This document shows, piece after piece, positions 8,379-18,162 of a stretch of 64,000 bases of DNA. Origin of the DNA: Marinobacter alexandrii (GTDB taxonomy: Bacteria; Pseudomonadota; Gammaproteobacteria; Pseudomonadales; Oleiphilaceae). Each line of letters begins with the position of its first letter. The first letter of the stretch is position 1. Location: positions 1-64,000 of the forward strand of contig NZ_SWKM01000012.1 in the NCBI RefSeq assembly GCF_005871205.1. The letters are read 5' to 3'. Made by a program: the position numbers and the translations under genes. The notes under the pieces were generated by a model. The model had not been told where the DNA came from and did not search any database. It was given only the letters and a program-made list of their open reading frames with translations.

Positions 8379-9155
8379 TTATTTATGCGTCCAGTCGGGG
8401 CTTCGCTTCTCCAGGAAGGCCGCCATCCCTTCCCGACGATCTTCGGTGTCCAAACTCGCCCAAAACAGACGGCGCTCGTAATCCACGCCCGTCCCCAGCG
8501 AGGTCTCAAATGCCTGGTTGACGGCTTCCTTGTTAAGCATGGTGGCCATCAGGGAGTTTTGGGCGATCTCTCCGGCCATGGCCATGGCGTCATCCACCAA
8601 TGTCGCCGCCGGAACAATGCGACAGACCAAGCCGCTACGCTCGGCCTCCTCAGCATCCATCATGCGCCCAGTCAGGCACAGATCCATCGCCTTGGCCTTG
8701 CCGATGGCCCGGGTCAGGCGCTGGGTTCCTCCGGCCCCGGGCAGGATGCCCAATTTCACTTCCGGCTGACCAAAGCGTGCCGAGTCGGCGGCAATGATCA
8801 CATCGCACATCATCGCCAGCTCACATCCGCCACCCAGCGCAACACCGGCGACCGCGGCGATGACCGGTTTCCGGCACCGCGTGACCTGCTCCCAGTTCGA
8901 GGAAATGAATTGCTCCCGGTAGGCCCGGGAAAAATCCATCGCCTGCATTTCAGAGATGTCTGCGCCGGCGGCAAACGCCTTGTCGTTACCGGTGATGACG
9001 ATTGCCCTGACCTCGTCGTCCTGTTCCAGATCCTTCAACAGGTCCGAAAGCTCCGACATCAAGGCGCTGTTCAGGGCATTGAGAACGCGTGGACGATTGA
9101 GCCGGATCAATGCGACCGGGTCATGGCGCTCTAGCAAGATATTGTTGTAAGTCAT
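8379..9155 (-). CDS. badK: Enoyl-CoA hydratase, probable cyclohex-1-ene-1-carboxyl-CoA hydratase BadK
   Basis: The 258-aa crotonase-family protein should hydrate an alpha,beta-unsaturated acyl-CoA. Both catalytic glutamates of enoyl-CoA hydratase are present, in [11 protein letters not shown] and [16 protein letters not shown], as is the N-terminal [11 protein letters not shown]. General fatty-acid hydratases look similar. The BadK call rests on its position divergent from aliA-badH-badI-aliB, where exactly this step (cyclohexene-carboxyl-CoA to 2-hydroxycyclohexane-carboxyl-CoA) is otherwise missing. The ATG at 9155 follows a GGAGG site. The open frame extends to 9248 without a ribosome site. 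Confidence 0.8.
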   Translation of the reverse strand: MTYNNILLERHDPVALIRLNRPRVLNALNSALMSELSDLLKDLEQDDEVRAIVITGNDKAFAAGADISEMQAMDFSRAYREQFISSNWEQVTRCRKPVIAAVAGVALGGGCELAMMCDVIIAADSARFGQPEVKLGILPGAGGTQRLTRAIGKAKAMDLCLTGRMMDAEEAERSGLVCRIVPAATLVDDAMAMAGEIAQNSLMATMLNKEAVNQAFETSLGTGVDYERRLFWASLDTEDRREGMAAFLEKRSPDWTHK

Positions 9156-9242
9156 AACCGCCTCCAAAGATTTTTCAGGGTATGGGTCCTTTAAACCGCT
9201 TAGAAAGATACCTCGAAACGCATGCCCCAACAAAATATAGGG

Positions 9243-9279
9243 CAACATGTTGACATATTATTTTGAGTAGGCGTATTTT
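9243..9279 (+). promoter_or_regulatory. aliA promoter overlapped by a palindrome, candidate MarR/BadR operator
   Basis: TTGACA at 9250-9255 and TATTTT at 9274-9279, 18 bp apart, form a plausible sigma70 promoter for the aliA operon. The palindrome CAACATGTTG (9243-9252) overlaps the -35 box, where a repressor such as the MarR-type product encoded at the end of this operon would block transcription. The gap 9156-9350 must also hold the badK promoter. Confidence 0.45.
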
Positions 9280-9350
9280 TAAACAACATCAGCGATTGGC
9301 GCTGCCGGAATTGCCAACAACAACAAATCCCGACGCTAAAGGTGAATCAC

Positions 9351-11015
9351 ATGGAAACTGGCATCACCCCACAATCGGAACGTCGCTCCGCCATGATTCA
9401 AAATGGCGCATGGAACGACAAGCTCATTACCGATTACCTGGACGAAGCAGTGGCCCGCACCCCGGACCGCAAAGCCATCGTCGGCTACCAGGTCACCGGT
9501 GATACCCGCACCGCGCTTACCTACCAGGAACTCAACGATGCCGTCGCCCGGATGGCCGCGGGCCTGGTCGCAATGGGCATCGATAAGGGCGATGTCGTGG
9601 CATGCCAGCTCCCGAACTGGTGGCAGACCACCGCGCTGCACCTGGCCTGCATGCGCATCGGCGCCATTCTCAACCCACTGATGCCAATCTTCCGGGAGCG
9701 GGAACTGCGTTTCATGCTCGGCCACGGCGAAGCGAGACTGTTGGTCATTCCCAAGATCTTCCGCAACTTTGATTACGAAGCCATGGTTGATGGCATCCGC
9801 TCCGACCTGCCAAAACTGGAAACCCTGCTGGTGATTGGCGGCGAGGGTGACCGCAGCTTTGAACAGCGTCTGCTGGACACGCCATGGGAAGAAAAAACGG
9901 ACACTGCGGCGCTGTTTGCCGTGCGTAAACCCGGCGCCGATGAGGTGGTCCAGATTCTCTATACCTCCGGCACCACCGGCGAACCCAAGGGCGTTATGCA
10001 CACCTCCAACACCCTGTTCTCCAACGTGCGTCCCTATGCCGAACGGCTGCACCTGACATCCGACGACAAGATCCTGATGGCCTCACCCCTGGCCCACCAG
10101 ACCGGCTTTCTTTATGGCGTGATGATGCCGGTTTACCTGGGCACCACAGCCATCCTTCAGGATATCTGGGATGCCGACTATGTCTGCAAGGTGATTGCCG
10201 CTGAAAAGCCGGCCTTCACCATGGCATCCACGCCCTTCCTCGCAGACCTGGTGAAAACCGCGCCCAAGCATGAGGGCGAGCTCGACTCATTGCGTATTTT
10301 TGTCTCAGCCGGCGCCCCCATTCCAACCGCCGTGGTCGAACAGGCCAGCAACACCCTGCAAGCCAAAATCCTCTCTGCCTGGGGCATGACTGAAAACGGC
10401 GCAGTGACCATGACCTGCCCGGAAGACCCGGCCGAACGCGCCAGCCAGTCTGACGGCAAAGTGCTGCCCTGGATGGAAATCAAAGTCACCGACTTCAAGG
10501 GCAACGCAGTGCCGGTCGGTGAAGAGGGCAACCTTCTGGTTCGCGGCGCGAGCCTGTTTGTTGGCTACCTCAAGCGCCCGGAACTCTACGGTGTGGATCA
10601 GGAGGGTTGGTTCAGCACCGGCGACCTGGCCCGCATGGACAAAGATGGCTACATCCGCATCACCGGTCGCACCAAGGACGTGGTGATCCGTGGCGGTGAA
10701 AACATTCCCGTCGTTGAGGTGGAGAACCTGCTCTACAAATACCCGGGGATCGTCGATGTTGCCCTGGTGGGCTGCCCGGATGAGCGATTGGGCGAGCGGG
10801 TCTGCGCCTACGTCACCATTGACGAGAAGACCACCGATCTTTCTCTGGACGACGTCAAGAATTACCTCATCGAAGAAAAACTCTCCAAAAGCTACCTACC
10901 GGAGTATCTCGAGGTGATTGAGGCCATGCCCCGCACCGCCTCCGGCAAAATCCAGAAATTCAAATTACGTGAACAGGCGAAGGAAGTACGCCTGGACCCA
11001 GCCAAACGCAGCTGA
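9351..11015 (+). CDS. aliA: Acyl-CoA synthetase, probable cyclohexanecarboxylate-CoA ligase AliA
   Basis: This 554-aa AMP-forming ligase activates a carboxylic acid to its CoA thioester with ATP. The phosphate-binding motif YTSGTTGEPKG, the SAWGMTENG segment, the STGDLARMD motif and the C-terminal catalytic lysine region (RTASGKIQKFKLRE) are all present. Substrate is inferred from the neighbours badH, badI and aliB, which act on cyclohexanecarboxyl-CoA. The ATG at 9351 is preferred over a GTG at 9342 because AAAGG lies eight bases ahead of it. It is the first gene of a five-gene plus-strand operon. Confidence 0.85.
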   Translation: METGITPQSERRSAMIQNGAWNDKLITDYLDEAVARTPDRKAIVGYQVTGDTRTALTYQELNDAVARMAAGLVAMGIDKGDVVACQLPNWWQTTALHLACMRIGAILNPLMPIFRERELRFMLGHGEARLLVIPKIFRNFDYEAMVDGIRSDLPKLETLLVIGGEGDRSFEQRLLDTPWEEKTDTAALFAVRKPGADEVVQILYTSGTTGEPKGVMHTSNTLFSNVRPYAERLHLTSDDKILMASPLAHQTGFLYGVMMPVYLGTTAILQDIWDADYVCKVIAAEKPAFTMASTPFLADLVKTAPKHEGELDSLRIFVSAGAPIPTAVVEQASNTLQAKILSAWGMTENGAVTMTCPEDPAERASQSDGKVLPWMEIKVTDFKGNAVPVGEEGNLLVRGASLFVGYLKRPELYGVDQEGWFSTGDLARMDKDGYIRITGRTKDVVIRGGENIPVVEVENLLYKYPGIVDVALVGCPDERLGERVCAYVTIDEKTTDLSLDDVKNYLIEEKLSKSYLPEYLEVIEAMPRTASGKIQKFKLREQAKEVRLDPAKRS

Positions 11016-11048
11016 TTCGTTCATCGAAAACAACAGGAGAAAACCATC

Positions 11049-11816
11049 ATGAGAGGCCTGAACGGAAAAACAGTCATCGTCACCGGTGGCGGTGGTGGCA
11101 TCGGCCGCGCCGTATGCCAGCGCTTTGCCCAGGAAGGCAGCCTGGTGGCCGTGCTCGACCGTGATGAGAACGCGGCCCAGGCCACGGTAGATATGATCAC
11201 CGAGACGGGTGGCAAGGCCCGCGCCTACGCCGCCGACATCACCGATTACGCCGCAATTACTGACACCGTAGCCGCCATCGAAAACGATCTGGGCGTACCG
11301 ACCGTGCTGGTGAACAACGCCGGTTTTGACCGCTTCATGCCGTTCCTGAAAACCGAGCCAAAACTCTGGGAACAACTGATTGCGGTGAACCTCACCGGCG
11401 CCCTCAACATGCACCATGTGGTATTGCCGAAAATGGTGGCCGCCGGCGGCGGCAAGGTCATCAACGTCGCTTCCGATGCTGCCCGAGTCGGCTCGTCCGG
11501 GGAATCCGTCTATGCCGCGTGCAAGGCTGGCCTGGTGGGCTTCAGCAAGACCGTTGCCCGGGAATTGGCCACCAAGAATGTGTGCCTGAATGTGGTTTGT
11601 CCGGGCCCCACCGACACTGCTCTGCTCAAAGGCGTGGCCGACAGTGCCCCCAACCCCGAGAAACTGCTGGAAGCCTTCCGCAACGCCGTGCCCATGAAGC
11701 GCCTGGCCCAGCCCGAGGATTACCCCGGGGTGATCGCCCTGCTCGCCAGCGATGACGCCAATTTCATTACCGGCCAGGTCATCAGCGTGTCCGGCGGCCT
11801 GACCATGGCCGGCTAA
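11049..11816 (+). CDS. badH: 2-hydroxycyclohexanecarboxyl-CoA dehydrogenase BadH (SDR)
   Basis: The 255-aa short-chain dehydrogenase has a TGGGGGIG cofactor loop near residue 12, NNAG, and a YAACK active site. It closely matches my recollection of Rhodopseudomonas palustris BadH, notably INLTGALHMHH-like, NVASDAARVGSSGESVYAACK, VCPGPTDTALL and the C-terminal GQVISVSGGLTMAG. It would oxidise the 2-hydroxy intermediate to 2-ketocyclohexanecarboxyl-CoA with NAD+. The start follows AGGAGA. It is 33 bp after aliA and 33 bp before badI. Confidence 0.92.
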   Translation: MRGLNGKTVIVTGGGGGIGRAVCQRFAQEGSLVAVLDRDENAAQATVDMITETGGKARAYAADITDYAAITDTVAAIENDLGVPTVLVNNAGFDRFMPFLKTEPKLWEQLIAVNLTGALNMHHVVLPKMVAAGGGKVINVASDAARVGSSGESVYAACKAGLVGFSKTVARELATKNVCLNVVCPGPTDTALLKGVADSAPNPEKLLEAFRNAVPMKRLAQPEDYPGVIALLASDDANFITGQVISVSGGLTMAG

Positions 11817-11849
11817 AACCCAGCCTTCCCAAAACACGGAGACCCCATC

Positions 11850-12632
11850 ATGACTTACGAAGACATCCTGTACGACGAAACCGACGGCGTTGCCACCATC
11901 ACCATCAACCGACCGGAACGCTACAACGCCTTCCGCGGCCAGACCTGCATGGAATTGATCGATGCGTTCAACCGGGCCGGCTGGAACAAGGACATCGGGG
12001 TGATTGTCTTTACCGGTGCCGGTGAAAAGGCCTTTTGTACCGGCGGCGACCAGGGCGCCCACGAAGGCCAGTACGACGGCCGTGGCCTGATCGGTCTCCC
12101 CGTGGAGGAATTGCAGCGCCTGATCCGGGAGGTACCCAAGCCAGTCATCGCCCGGGTTAACGGCTTTGCCATCGGCGGTGGCCATGTCCTCCATGTGATC
12201 TGCGATCTGAGCATTGCCTCGGAAACCGCCATATTCGGCCAGGTTGGCCCGAAAGTCGGCTCCGTCGACCCGGGCTTCGGCACCGCCTATCTGGCCCGGG
12301 TGGTCGGTGAAAAGCGGGCTCGTGAAATCTGGTACCTGTGCCGCAAGTATTCGGCTGAGCAGGCCCTGGAGTGGGGTCTGGTGAACGCGGTGGTACCCGC
12401 AGATCAGCTGGACGAAGAGGTGGGCAAATGGTGCGACGAGATCCTGGAAAAGAGCCCGACCGCCCTCTCAATCGCCAAACGCTCCTTTAACGCGGACAGC
12501 GACAACATTGCCGGCATTGGCGCGCTCGGCATGCAGGCCCTGAGCCTGTACTACAACACCGACGAATCCAAAGAAGGCGTGCAGGCCTTCAAGGAAAAGC
12601 GCAAACCGGAATTCCGCAAGTACTACAAATAA
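11850..12632 (+). CDS. badI: 2-ketocyclohexanecarboxyl-CoA hydrolase BadI
   Basis: This 260-aa crotonase-family enzyme opens the ring of 2-ketocyclohexanecarboxyl-CoA to give pimelyl-CoA. The residues diagnostic of BadI, a MenB relative, are clear: RYNAFRGQTCMELI, AFCTGGDQGAHEGQYDGRG, IFGQVGPKVGSVDPGFGTA, and the C-terminus EGVQAFKEKRKPEFRKY. Length equals that of R. palustris BadI (260 aa). This gene is the strongest marker that the cluster serves alicyclic acids rather than general beta-oxidation. ATG at 11850 follows CGGAGA. Confidence 0.95.
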   Translation: MTYEDILYDETDGVATITINRPERYNAFRGQTCMELIDAFNRAGWNKDIGVIVFTGAGEKAFCTGGDQGAHEGQYDGRGLIGLPVEELQRLIREVPKPVIARVNGFAIGGGHVLHVICDLSIASETAIFGQVGPKVGSVDPGFGTAYLARVVGEKRAREIWYLCRKYSAEQALEWGLVNAVVPADQLDEEVGKWCDEILEKSPTALSIAKRSFNADSDNIAGIGALGMQALSLYYNTDESKEGVQAFKEKRKPEFRKYYK

Positions 12633-12656
12633 CCACCCGACCGCCCGGAGAACACC

Positions 12657-13796
12657 ATGAATTTCGGATTTAACGAAGAACAGAACGCAATCCGCGAGGT
12701 TGTGGCCCGCTTCAGCGCCGAGGTGCTGGCTCCGGGCTACCGCAAGCGGGACAAGGAAGGGGTGATCGAAAAGGATGTCATCCGCCAGCTCGGCGAGATG
12801 GGTCTGCTGGGTGGCGAGCTGCCGGAGGAGTTCGGGGGCAGCGGGATGGACTGTGTCACCAGTGGCCTGATCATAGAAGAGATCGCCAAAGGGGATTTCA
12901 ACGTCGGCTACATTCCGCTACTGGCTTCCCTCAATGGCCAGATTATCGCCAGTCACGCCGAACCCGACCTGGCGAAGAAGTGGCTGCACGGCATCACTTC
13001 TGGCCAAAACGTCGCCTGCATTGCCCTGACAGAACCCCACGGCGGTTCCGACGCCGCCAACCTGCGCCTGAAAGCGGAGAAGAAGGGCGACGTCTATGTG
13101 CTCAACGGCGAAAAAACCTCCATCTCCATGGCGGATCAAGCCGATGTGGCCGTAGTGTTTGCCCGCACCGGCACCGTGGAACAAAAAGCCTCCGGGATCA
13201 GCGCATTTCTGGTGCCCATGGACACACCGGGCATCACCACCACGCGATTCGAGGACAACGGCCAACGCGCCATAGGCCGCGGCTCCATCTTTTTCGACAA
13301 CGTGGAGGTACCTGCCAGCCACAGGATGGGTGACGAGGGAAAGGGCTTCAAACAGGTGATGCAGGGCTTCGACTACAGCCGTGCACTGATCGGCCTGCAG
13401 TGCCTGGCGGTAGCCCAGCAATCTCTGGACGAAACCTGGCAGTGGCTGACCGAACGCACCGCCTTCGGCCAGAACCTGTCGGCGTTTCAGGGCCTGACCC
13501 ACCCACTGGCCGAATACCAGACTTACGTTCATGCCGCGCGCCTGCAGTGCTACCATGCGCTCTGGTTGAAGGACAGCCATCTGCCCCACAACGCCGAGGC
13601 CGCCATGAATAAGTGGTGGGGGCCAAAGCTGGCGTTCGACGTGGTGAAACAGTGTCTGCTGGCCCATGGTCATACCGGTTGGGGCGAGGATCTGCCCTTT
13701 GCCCAGCGTCTGCGGGACGTGCTGGGTCTGCAAATAGGTGACGGCACCGCGCAGATCATGAAAAATATTATTGCCCGCGAATACCTACCCACGTAA
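12657..13796 (+). CDS. aliB: Acyl-CoA dehydrogenase, probable cyclohexanecarboxyl-CoA dehydrogenase AliB
   Basis: The 379-aa flavoprotein has the acyl-CoA dehydrogenase layout. It starts with an N-terminal helical domain (MNFGFNEEQNAIREVV), then the FAD/substrate loop ALTEPHGGSDA near residue 125, a beta domain, and a C-terminal helical domain ending DGTAQIMKNIIAREYLP. In context it would make cyclohex-1-ene-carboxyl-CoA, the BadK substrate. Electrons would go to ETF, whose genes are not in the window. It starts 24 bp after badI with CGGAGAACACC ahead of the ATG. Confidence 0.85.
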   Translation: MNFGFNEEQNAIREVVARFSAEVLAPGYRKRDKEGVIEKDVIRQLGEMGLLGGELPEEFGGSGMDCVTSGLIIEEIAKGDFNVGYIPLLASLNGQIIASHAEPDLAKKWLHGITSGQNVACIALTEPHGGSDAANLRLKAEKKGDVYVLNGEKTSISMADQADVAVVFARTGTVEQKASGISAFLVPMDTPGITTTRFEDNGQRAIGRGSIFFDNVEVPASHRMGDEGKGFKQVMQGFDYSRALIGLQCLAVAQQSLDETWQWLTERTAFGQNLSAFQGLTHPLAEYQTYVHAARLQCYHALWLKDSHLPHNAEAAMNKWWGPKLAFDVVKQCLLAHGHTGWGEDLPFAQRLRDVLGLQIGDGTAQIMKNIIAREYLPT

Positions 13797-13830
13797 GGCA
13801 TCCCAGCCCCGGGGACACACAGGAGCTCAG

Positions 13831-14295
13831 ATGATCGTCAACGAATCCGGCGGCATTCCGAACCGGCTGTTTTTCCGCCTGTTCCAGACTGGCAACATCC
13901 TGCAGCGGCAGGTTCAGAACGAAATGGGGATCAGTGCGGTGCAGTGGGCAGTGCTGGGTGCGTTGTCACGGGAAGGTTTTGAGGATGGCACCTCGTTCAA
14001 CCAGCTGAAAGAATACCTGTACGTGAGCCGACAGAATCTTGATGGGGTTCTGAAACGAATGGAGCGGGATGGCCATGTGGTTCGGATAACGGACCCGCAG
14101 GACCGTCGCGCCCGGCTGGTGAAACTGACTGACAGTGGGCAGAAGTTCTGGAATCAGCTGCAGGACACCATCACCGAGTTCTACCAGCAGGCGCTGCAGG
14201 GTCTGAGTTTTGATGACGGGGTCAGCCTGCTGCACCTTCTCAAGAAACTGCAGCACGAACTTGTTCAGGTCTCGCTGACCTCAGAGAACGAATAG
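13831..14295 (+). CDS. MarR family transcriptional regulator (BadR-like)
   Basis: The 154-aa protein has the MarR winged-helix layout: LFFRLFQTGNILQRQVQNEM, a helix-turn-helix around NQLKEYLYVSRQNLDGVLKRME, and the wing DPQDRRARLVKLTDSG. It ends the ali/bad operon and probably represses it, with a CoA intermediate as inducer, as BadR does in R. palustris; this is an inference from position. The ATG at 13831 is preceded by AGGAG; the frame is open upstream into the aliB 3' end. Confidence 0.8.
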   Translation: MIVNESGGIPNRLFFRLFQTGNILQRQVQNEMGISAVQWAVLGALSREGFEDGTSFNQLKEYLYVSRQNLDGVLKRMERDGHVVRITDPQDRRARLVKLTDSGQKFWNQLQDTITEFYQQALQGLSFDDGVSLLHLLKKLQHELVQVSLTSENE

Positions 14296-14322
14296 GCCGC
14301 CTGACCATCAGGACAGGCGGCC
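14295..14322. terminator. Bidirectional terminator between marR and frmA
   Basis: GGCCGCCTG (14295-14303) pairs with CAGGCGGCC (14314-14322), a perfect 9-bp GC-rich stem with a 10-nt loop. It fills the 34-bp gap between two convergent genes. There is no strong T-run on either side. Confidence 0.65.
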
Positions 14323-14329
14323 ACTCTAT

Positions 14330-15565
<1,236 letters not shown>

Positions 15566-15624
15566 TTACTGTGCTGTAACAATCATCAGAACTGGCACAC
15601 TTGGCATACTTGGAGAGAACGGAC

Positions 15625-16497
15625 ATGTATCGCTGGGAAGGCGTAAACGAGTTTGTTGCCGTCGCCGAAACCGAAAGCTTTACCCAGGCTGCCCGGAGAC
15701 TCGAGGTCTCGACCGCTCAGGTGAGCCGACAGGTCAGTGCACTGGAAACCCGGCTGGCCACCCGGCTCTTCTACCGGACAACCCGGCGGGTATCGGTCAC
15801 GGAAGCAGGCCGGATTTACTACCAACATTGCCGACAGGTCCTGGATGCCCTGGACGATGCCGAGCGCTCCATCACCAATCTGCAGTTATCCCCAAGAGGC
15901 AAGCTCAGGCTGACAGCACCCATTACTTACGGTGAGAAGAGGATCGCGCCTCTGGTGAACGAGTTTGTGGTGCGGTATCCGGAACTGGACATTGAAATGA
16001 ACCTGACCAACCAGAAACTGGATCTGGTGGGTGAGGGTTATGATCTGGCTGTGCGGCTCGGCAAACTGGAGGACTCCAGCATGATGGCCCGGCGCCTGTC
16101 ATCCCGGACCCTGTATGTGTGCGCATCGCCCCAGTACCTCTCGGCCCACGGCACACCTTATGAGCTATCGGAACTGGCGCAGCACAACTGTCTGCAGGGC
16201 AACCTGGATTACTGGCGCTTCCAGGAACAGGGCCAACCTCGCAATGTCCGAATCAGCGGAAACATCCGGTGCGACAGTGGCAGGGCTTTGCTGGATGCAG
16301 CATTGAAGGGGATTGGTATCGTCCAGTTACCGGATTATTACGTTCAAACGGCACTGGATACGGGCCAGTTGCTGCCGCTACTGACCCATTACCGGGAGGA
16401 CGATGACGGTATCTGGGCGGTTTATCCCCATAACCGCCACCTGTCGCCCAAGGTTCGGATGCTGCTCGACTTCCTTGTCGAGTCACTGGCGCAGTGA
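15625..16497 (+). CDS. LysR family transcriptional regulator
   Basis: The 290-aa regulator has an N-terminal winged helix (FVAVAETESFTQAARRLEVSTAQVSRQVSALE). The C-terminal effector-binding domain (GKLRLTAPITYGEKRIAPLVNEF) is of the kind found in the large CrgA/DsdC-like LysR subgroup. The ATG at 15625 follows GGAGAG; an upstream TTG at 15601 is in frame but unlikely. It is divergent from frmA, with an operator-like palindrome between them, so formaldehyde or a related signal is a reasonable guess. It ends 14 bp from the convergent dadA-like gene. Confidence 0.85.
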   Translation: MYRWEGVNEFVAVAETESFTQAARRLEVSTAQVSRQVSALETRLATRLFYRTTRRVSVTEAGRIYYQHCRQVLDALDDAERSITNLQLSPRGKLRLTAPITYGEKRIAPLVNEFVVRYPELDIEMNLTNQKLDLVGEGYDLAVRLGKLEDSSMMARRLSSRTLYVCASPQYLSAHGTPYELSELAQHNCLQGNLDYWRFQEQGQPRNVRISGNIRCDSGRALLDAALKGIGIVQLPDYYVQTALDTGQLLPLLTHYREDDDGIWAVYPHNRHLSPKVRMLLDFLVESLAQ

Positions 16498-16511
16498 GGG
16501 ACTGAGTGAAC

Positions 16512-17756
16512 TTAGCGGGCCGTACTCACGGTTGCGCCTGAGGACGCCGTATCAACCGCATCCGCCAGCAGCTCGGCGGTGATGGCCGAAAGCGTCCAGC
16601 CCAGGTGGCCGTGACCGGTGTTGTAGAACACCGTAGGCAGGCGGCCAGGACCAACTCGCGGCATCATGTTCGGCAACATGGGACGCAGGCCAGCCCAAGG
16701 CACCACGCGACGGGTGCTGACTCCGGGAAAGCATTCCTCAACCCAGCGTGTCAGCGGCTTGATGCGGTCGTCACGGATGTTGCGGTTGTAGCCGTTGAAC
16801 TCGGCGGTACCGGCAACCCGGAAACGGTCATCACCCAGACGACTGGTGACCAGCTTGGTGGCATCATCCAGCAGGCTGACGGTCGGCGCGGCTTGCTGAG
16901 AAGCTTCGTCGTCCAGCTCCACGGTGATGGAATAGCCTTTAACCGGATAGATATTAACCCGGTCACCCAGCTTGGCCGCCAGGGCGCGACTGCCAACACC
17001 GGCACAGATCACCACGCCGTCGTAGGTTTCACGGGTCTGTTCTTTGCCGTCGAAGGAGGTAACCCAGGCGCTGGAGGCATCCGCGCTCAATTCGGTTACG
17101 GTGTGGCCGTAGTTGGTCTTAACGCCACGGCGCTGGATCGCATCGGCCAGGCCGTTGGTGAACTTGTGGATATCTCCGGTGGAATCGCTCTCGGTGTAAA
17201 AACCACCGTAGTAAGTGCCCGCAAGCGTGGGCTCAATGGACTTCATTTCCTCGGGAGTGACCGGCCGACGCTCAAGGCCGCCCGCTGCCAGCAGCTTGGA
17301 GACGTTCGAGGCGTGATCAAAACCAGCCTTGTCCCGGTAAATGTGCAGGATACCCTGCTTCTTCAGGTCAAAGTCGATGCCTTCGTCCTGCGCCCACTGG
17401 AACAGGTGTTCACGGGCGGCAATGGCCAGGCGGGCGGTTTCCGTGGTGTTCTTTTCGTACTGGGGAATTGCCGCGATGAACTCGGCAAACCAGCTTAATT
17501 TGTGCCAGGACGGCTTGGGATTGACCAGCAACGGGGCATCGCTGTGCATCATCCACTTCATGCCCTTGATGATGGTCTGCCAGTTGTTCCAGACCTCGGC
17601 ATTGGAAGCCGACAACTGACCACCGTTGGCGAAGGAGGTTTCCATCGCCGCATAGCGGTGCTTTTCGTAGACGGTGACATCCAGGCCGCGCTTGGCCAGG
17701 GTGTAAGCCGTGGTAATGCCGGTGATACCACCGCCGATAACTGCAATTCGCTTCAT
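16512..17756 (-). CDS. dadA: D-amino acid dehydrogenase / glycine oxidase-like FAD enzyme
   Basis: This 414-aa FAD-dependent amine oxidoreductase matches DadA: the dinucleotide motif GGGITGITTAYTLAKRG at the N-terminus, ETSFANGGQLS, a central STGDIHKFTNGL, and the C-terminal GLRPMLPNMMPRVG with NTGHGHLGWTLS. DadA deaminates D-amino acids to 2-oxo acids and passes electrons to the respiratory chain. A tandem glycine riboswitch lies directly upstream, so this paralogue probably serves glycine removal. Glycine is achiral and is accepted by some members of the superfamily. A second dadA-like gene is at 58328. The ATG at 17756 follows TTGGAGAG. Confidence 0.85.
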   Translation of the reverse strand: MKRIAVIGGGITGITTAYTLAKRGLDVTVYEKHRYAAMETSFANGGQLSASNAEVWNNWQTIIKGMKWMMHSDAPLLVNPKPSWHKLSWFAEFIAAIPQYEKNTTETARLAIAAREHLFQWAQDEGIDFDLKKQGILHIYRDKAGFDHASNVSKLLAAGGLERRPVTPEEMKSIEPTLAGTYYGGFYTESDSTGDIHKFTNGLADAIQRRGVKTNYGHTVTELSADASSAWVTSFDGKEQTRETYDGVVICAGVGSRALAAKLGDRVNIYPVKGYSITVELDDEASQQAAPTVSLLDDATKLVTSRLGDDRFRVAGTAEFNGYNRNIRDDRIKPLTRWVEECFPGVSTRRVVPWAGLRPMLPNMMPRVGPGRLPTVFYNTGHGHLGWTLSAITAELLADAVDTASSGATVSTAR

Positions 17757-17847
17757 AGAGCTCTCCAAGAGGCGTCCAGGGTTCCCTTTCCCCATAGCCT
17801 GTTAACACATCATTCTGTGTACAGCATGGTAGAAAGCACCCCTTCCG

Positions 17848-18045
17848 TCACGGTACCTGAGAGATTCACTCGCCAATTCCTTGAAATCAGCGGCTTGCTC
17901 CTTCGGTGTGCCAACGGACGCAGTCGTCGGCAGCTCTTCGGAAAGTATTCATGCTAGCGGTCCGTTTGCCTGAGAGTTTCCGGGGCAGTTGCTCCTTCGG
18001 CGCCGGCCACACGGGAGTGCGGCGCGGTCTCTCCCGCTAGCATGT
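17848..18045 (-). ncRNA. Tandem glycine riboswitch upstream of dadA
   Basis: Read on the minus strand, aptamer 1 (about 18044-17950) has an 11-bp P1 stem pairing 18034-18044 with 17950-17960. It also has the GGGAGAGACCG opening, GCCGAAGGAGCAA in the middle and CTCTCAGGCAAACGGACC at the end. Aptamer 2 (about 17945-17848) repeats the pattern, with CACCGAAGGAGCAA and CTCTCAGGTACCG. These are the classic glycine aptamer signatures in tandem with a short linker. In proteobacteria such switches usually turn on glycine-catabolic genes. The remaining gap to 18162 holds no other recognised feature apart from the expected promoter. Confidence 0.93.
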
Positions 18046-18162
18046 CAGATCGGCGATTTGTCTCGATCCGGTTTGCAAAATAGCAAAAATCTGGGTTTTG
18101 CAAAACCATTACCTTACTGGGAGGCGAATGATTTGGTTAGCCAACCTTAATTACCGCCTCCT

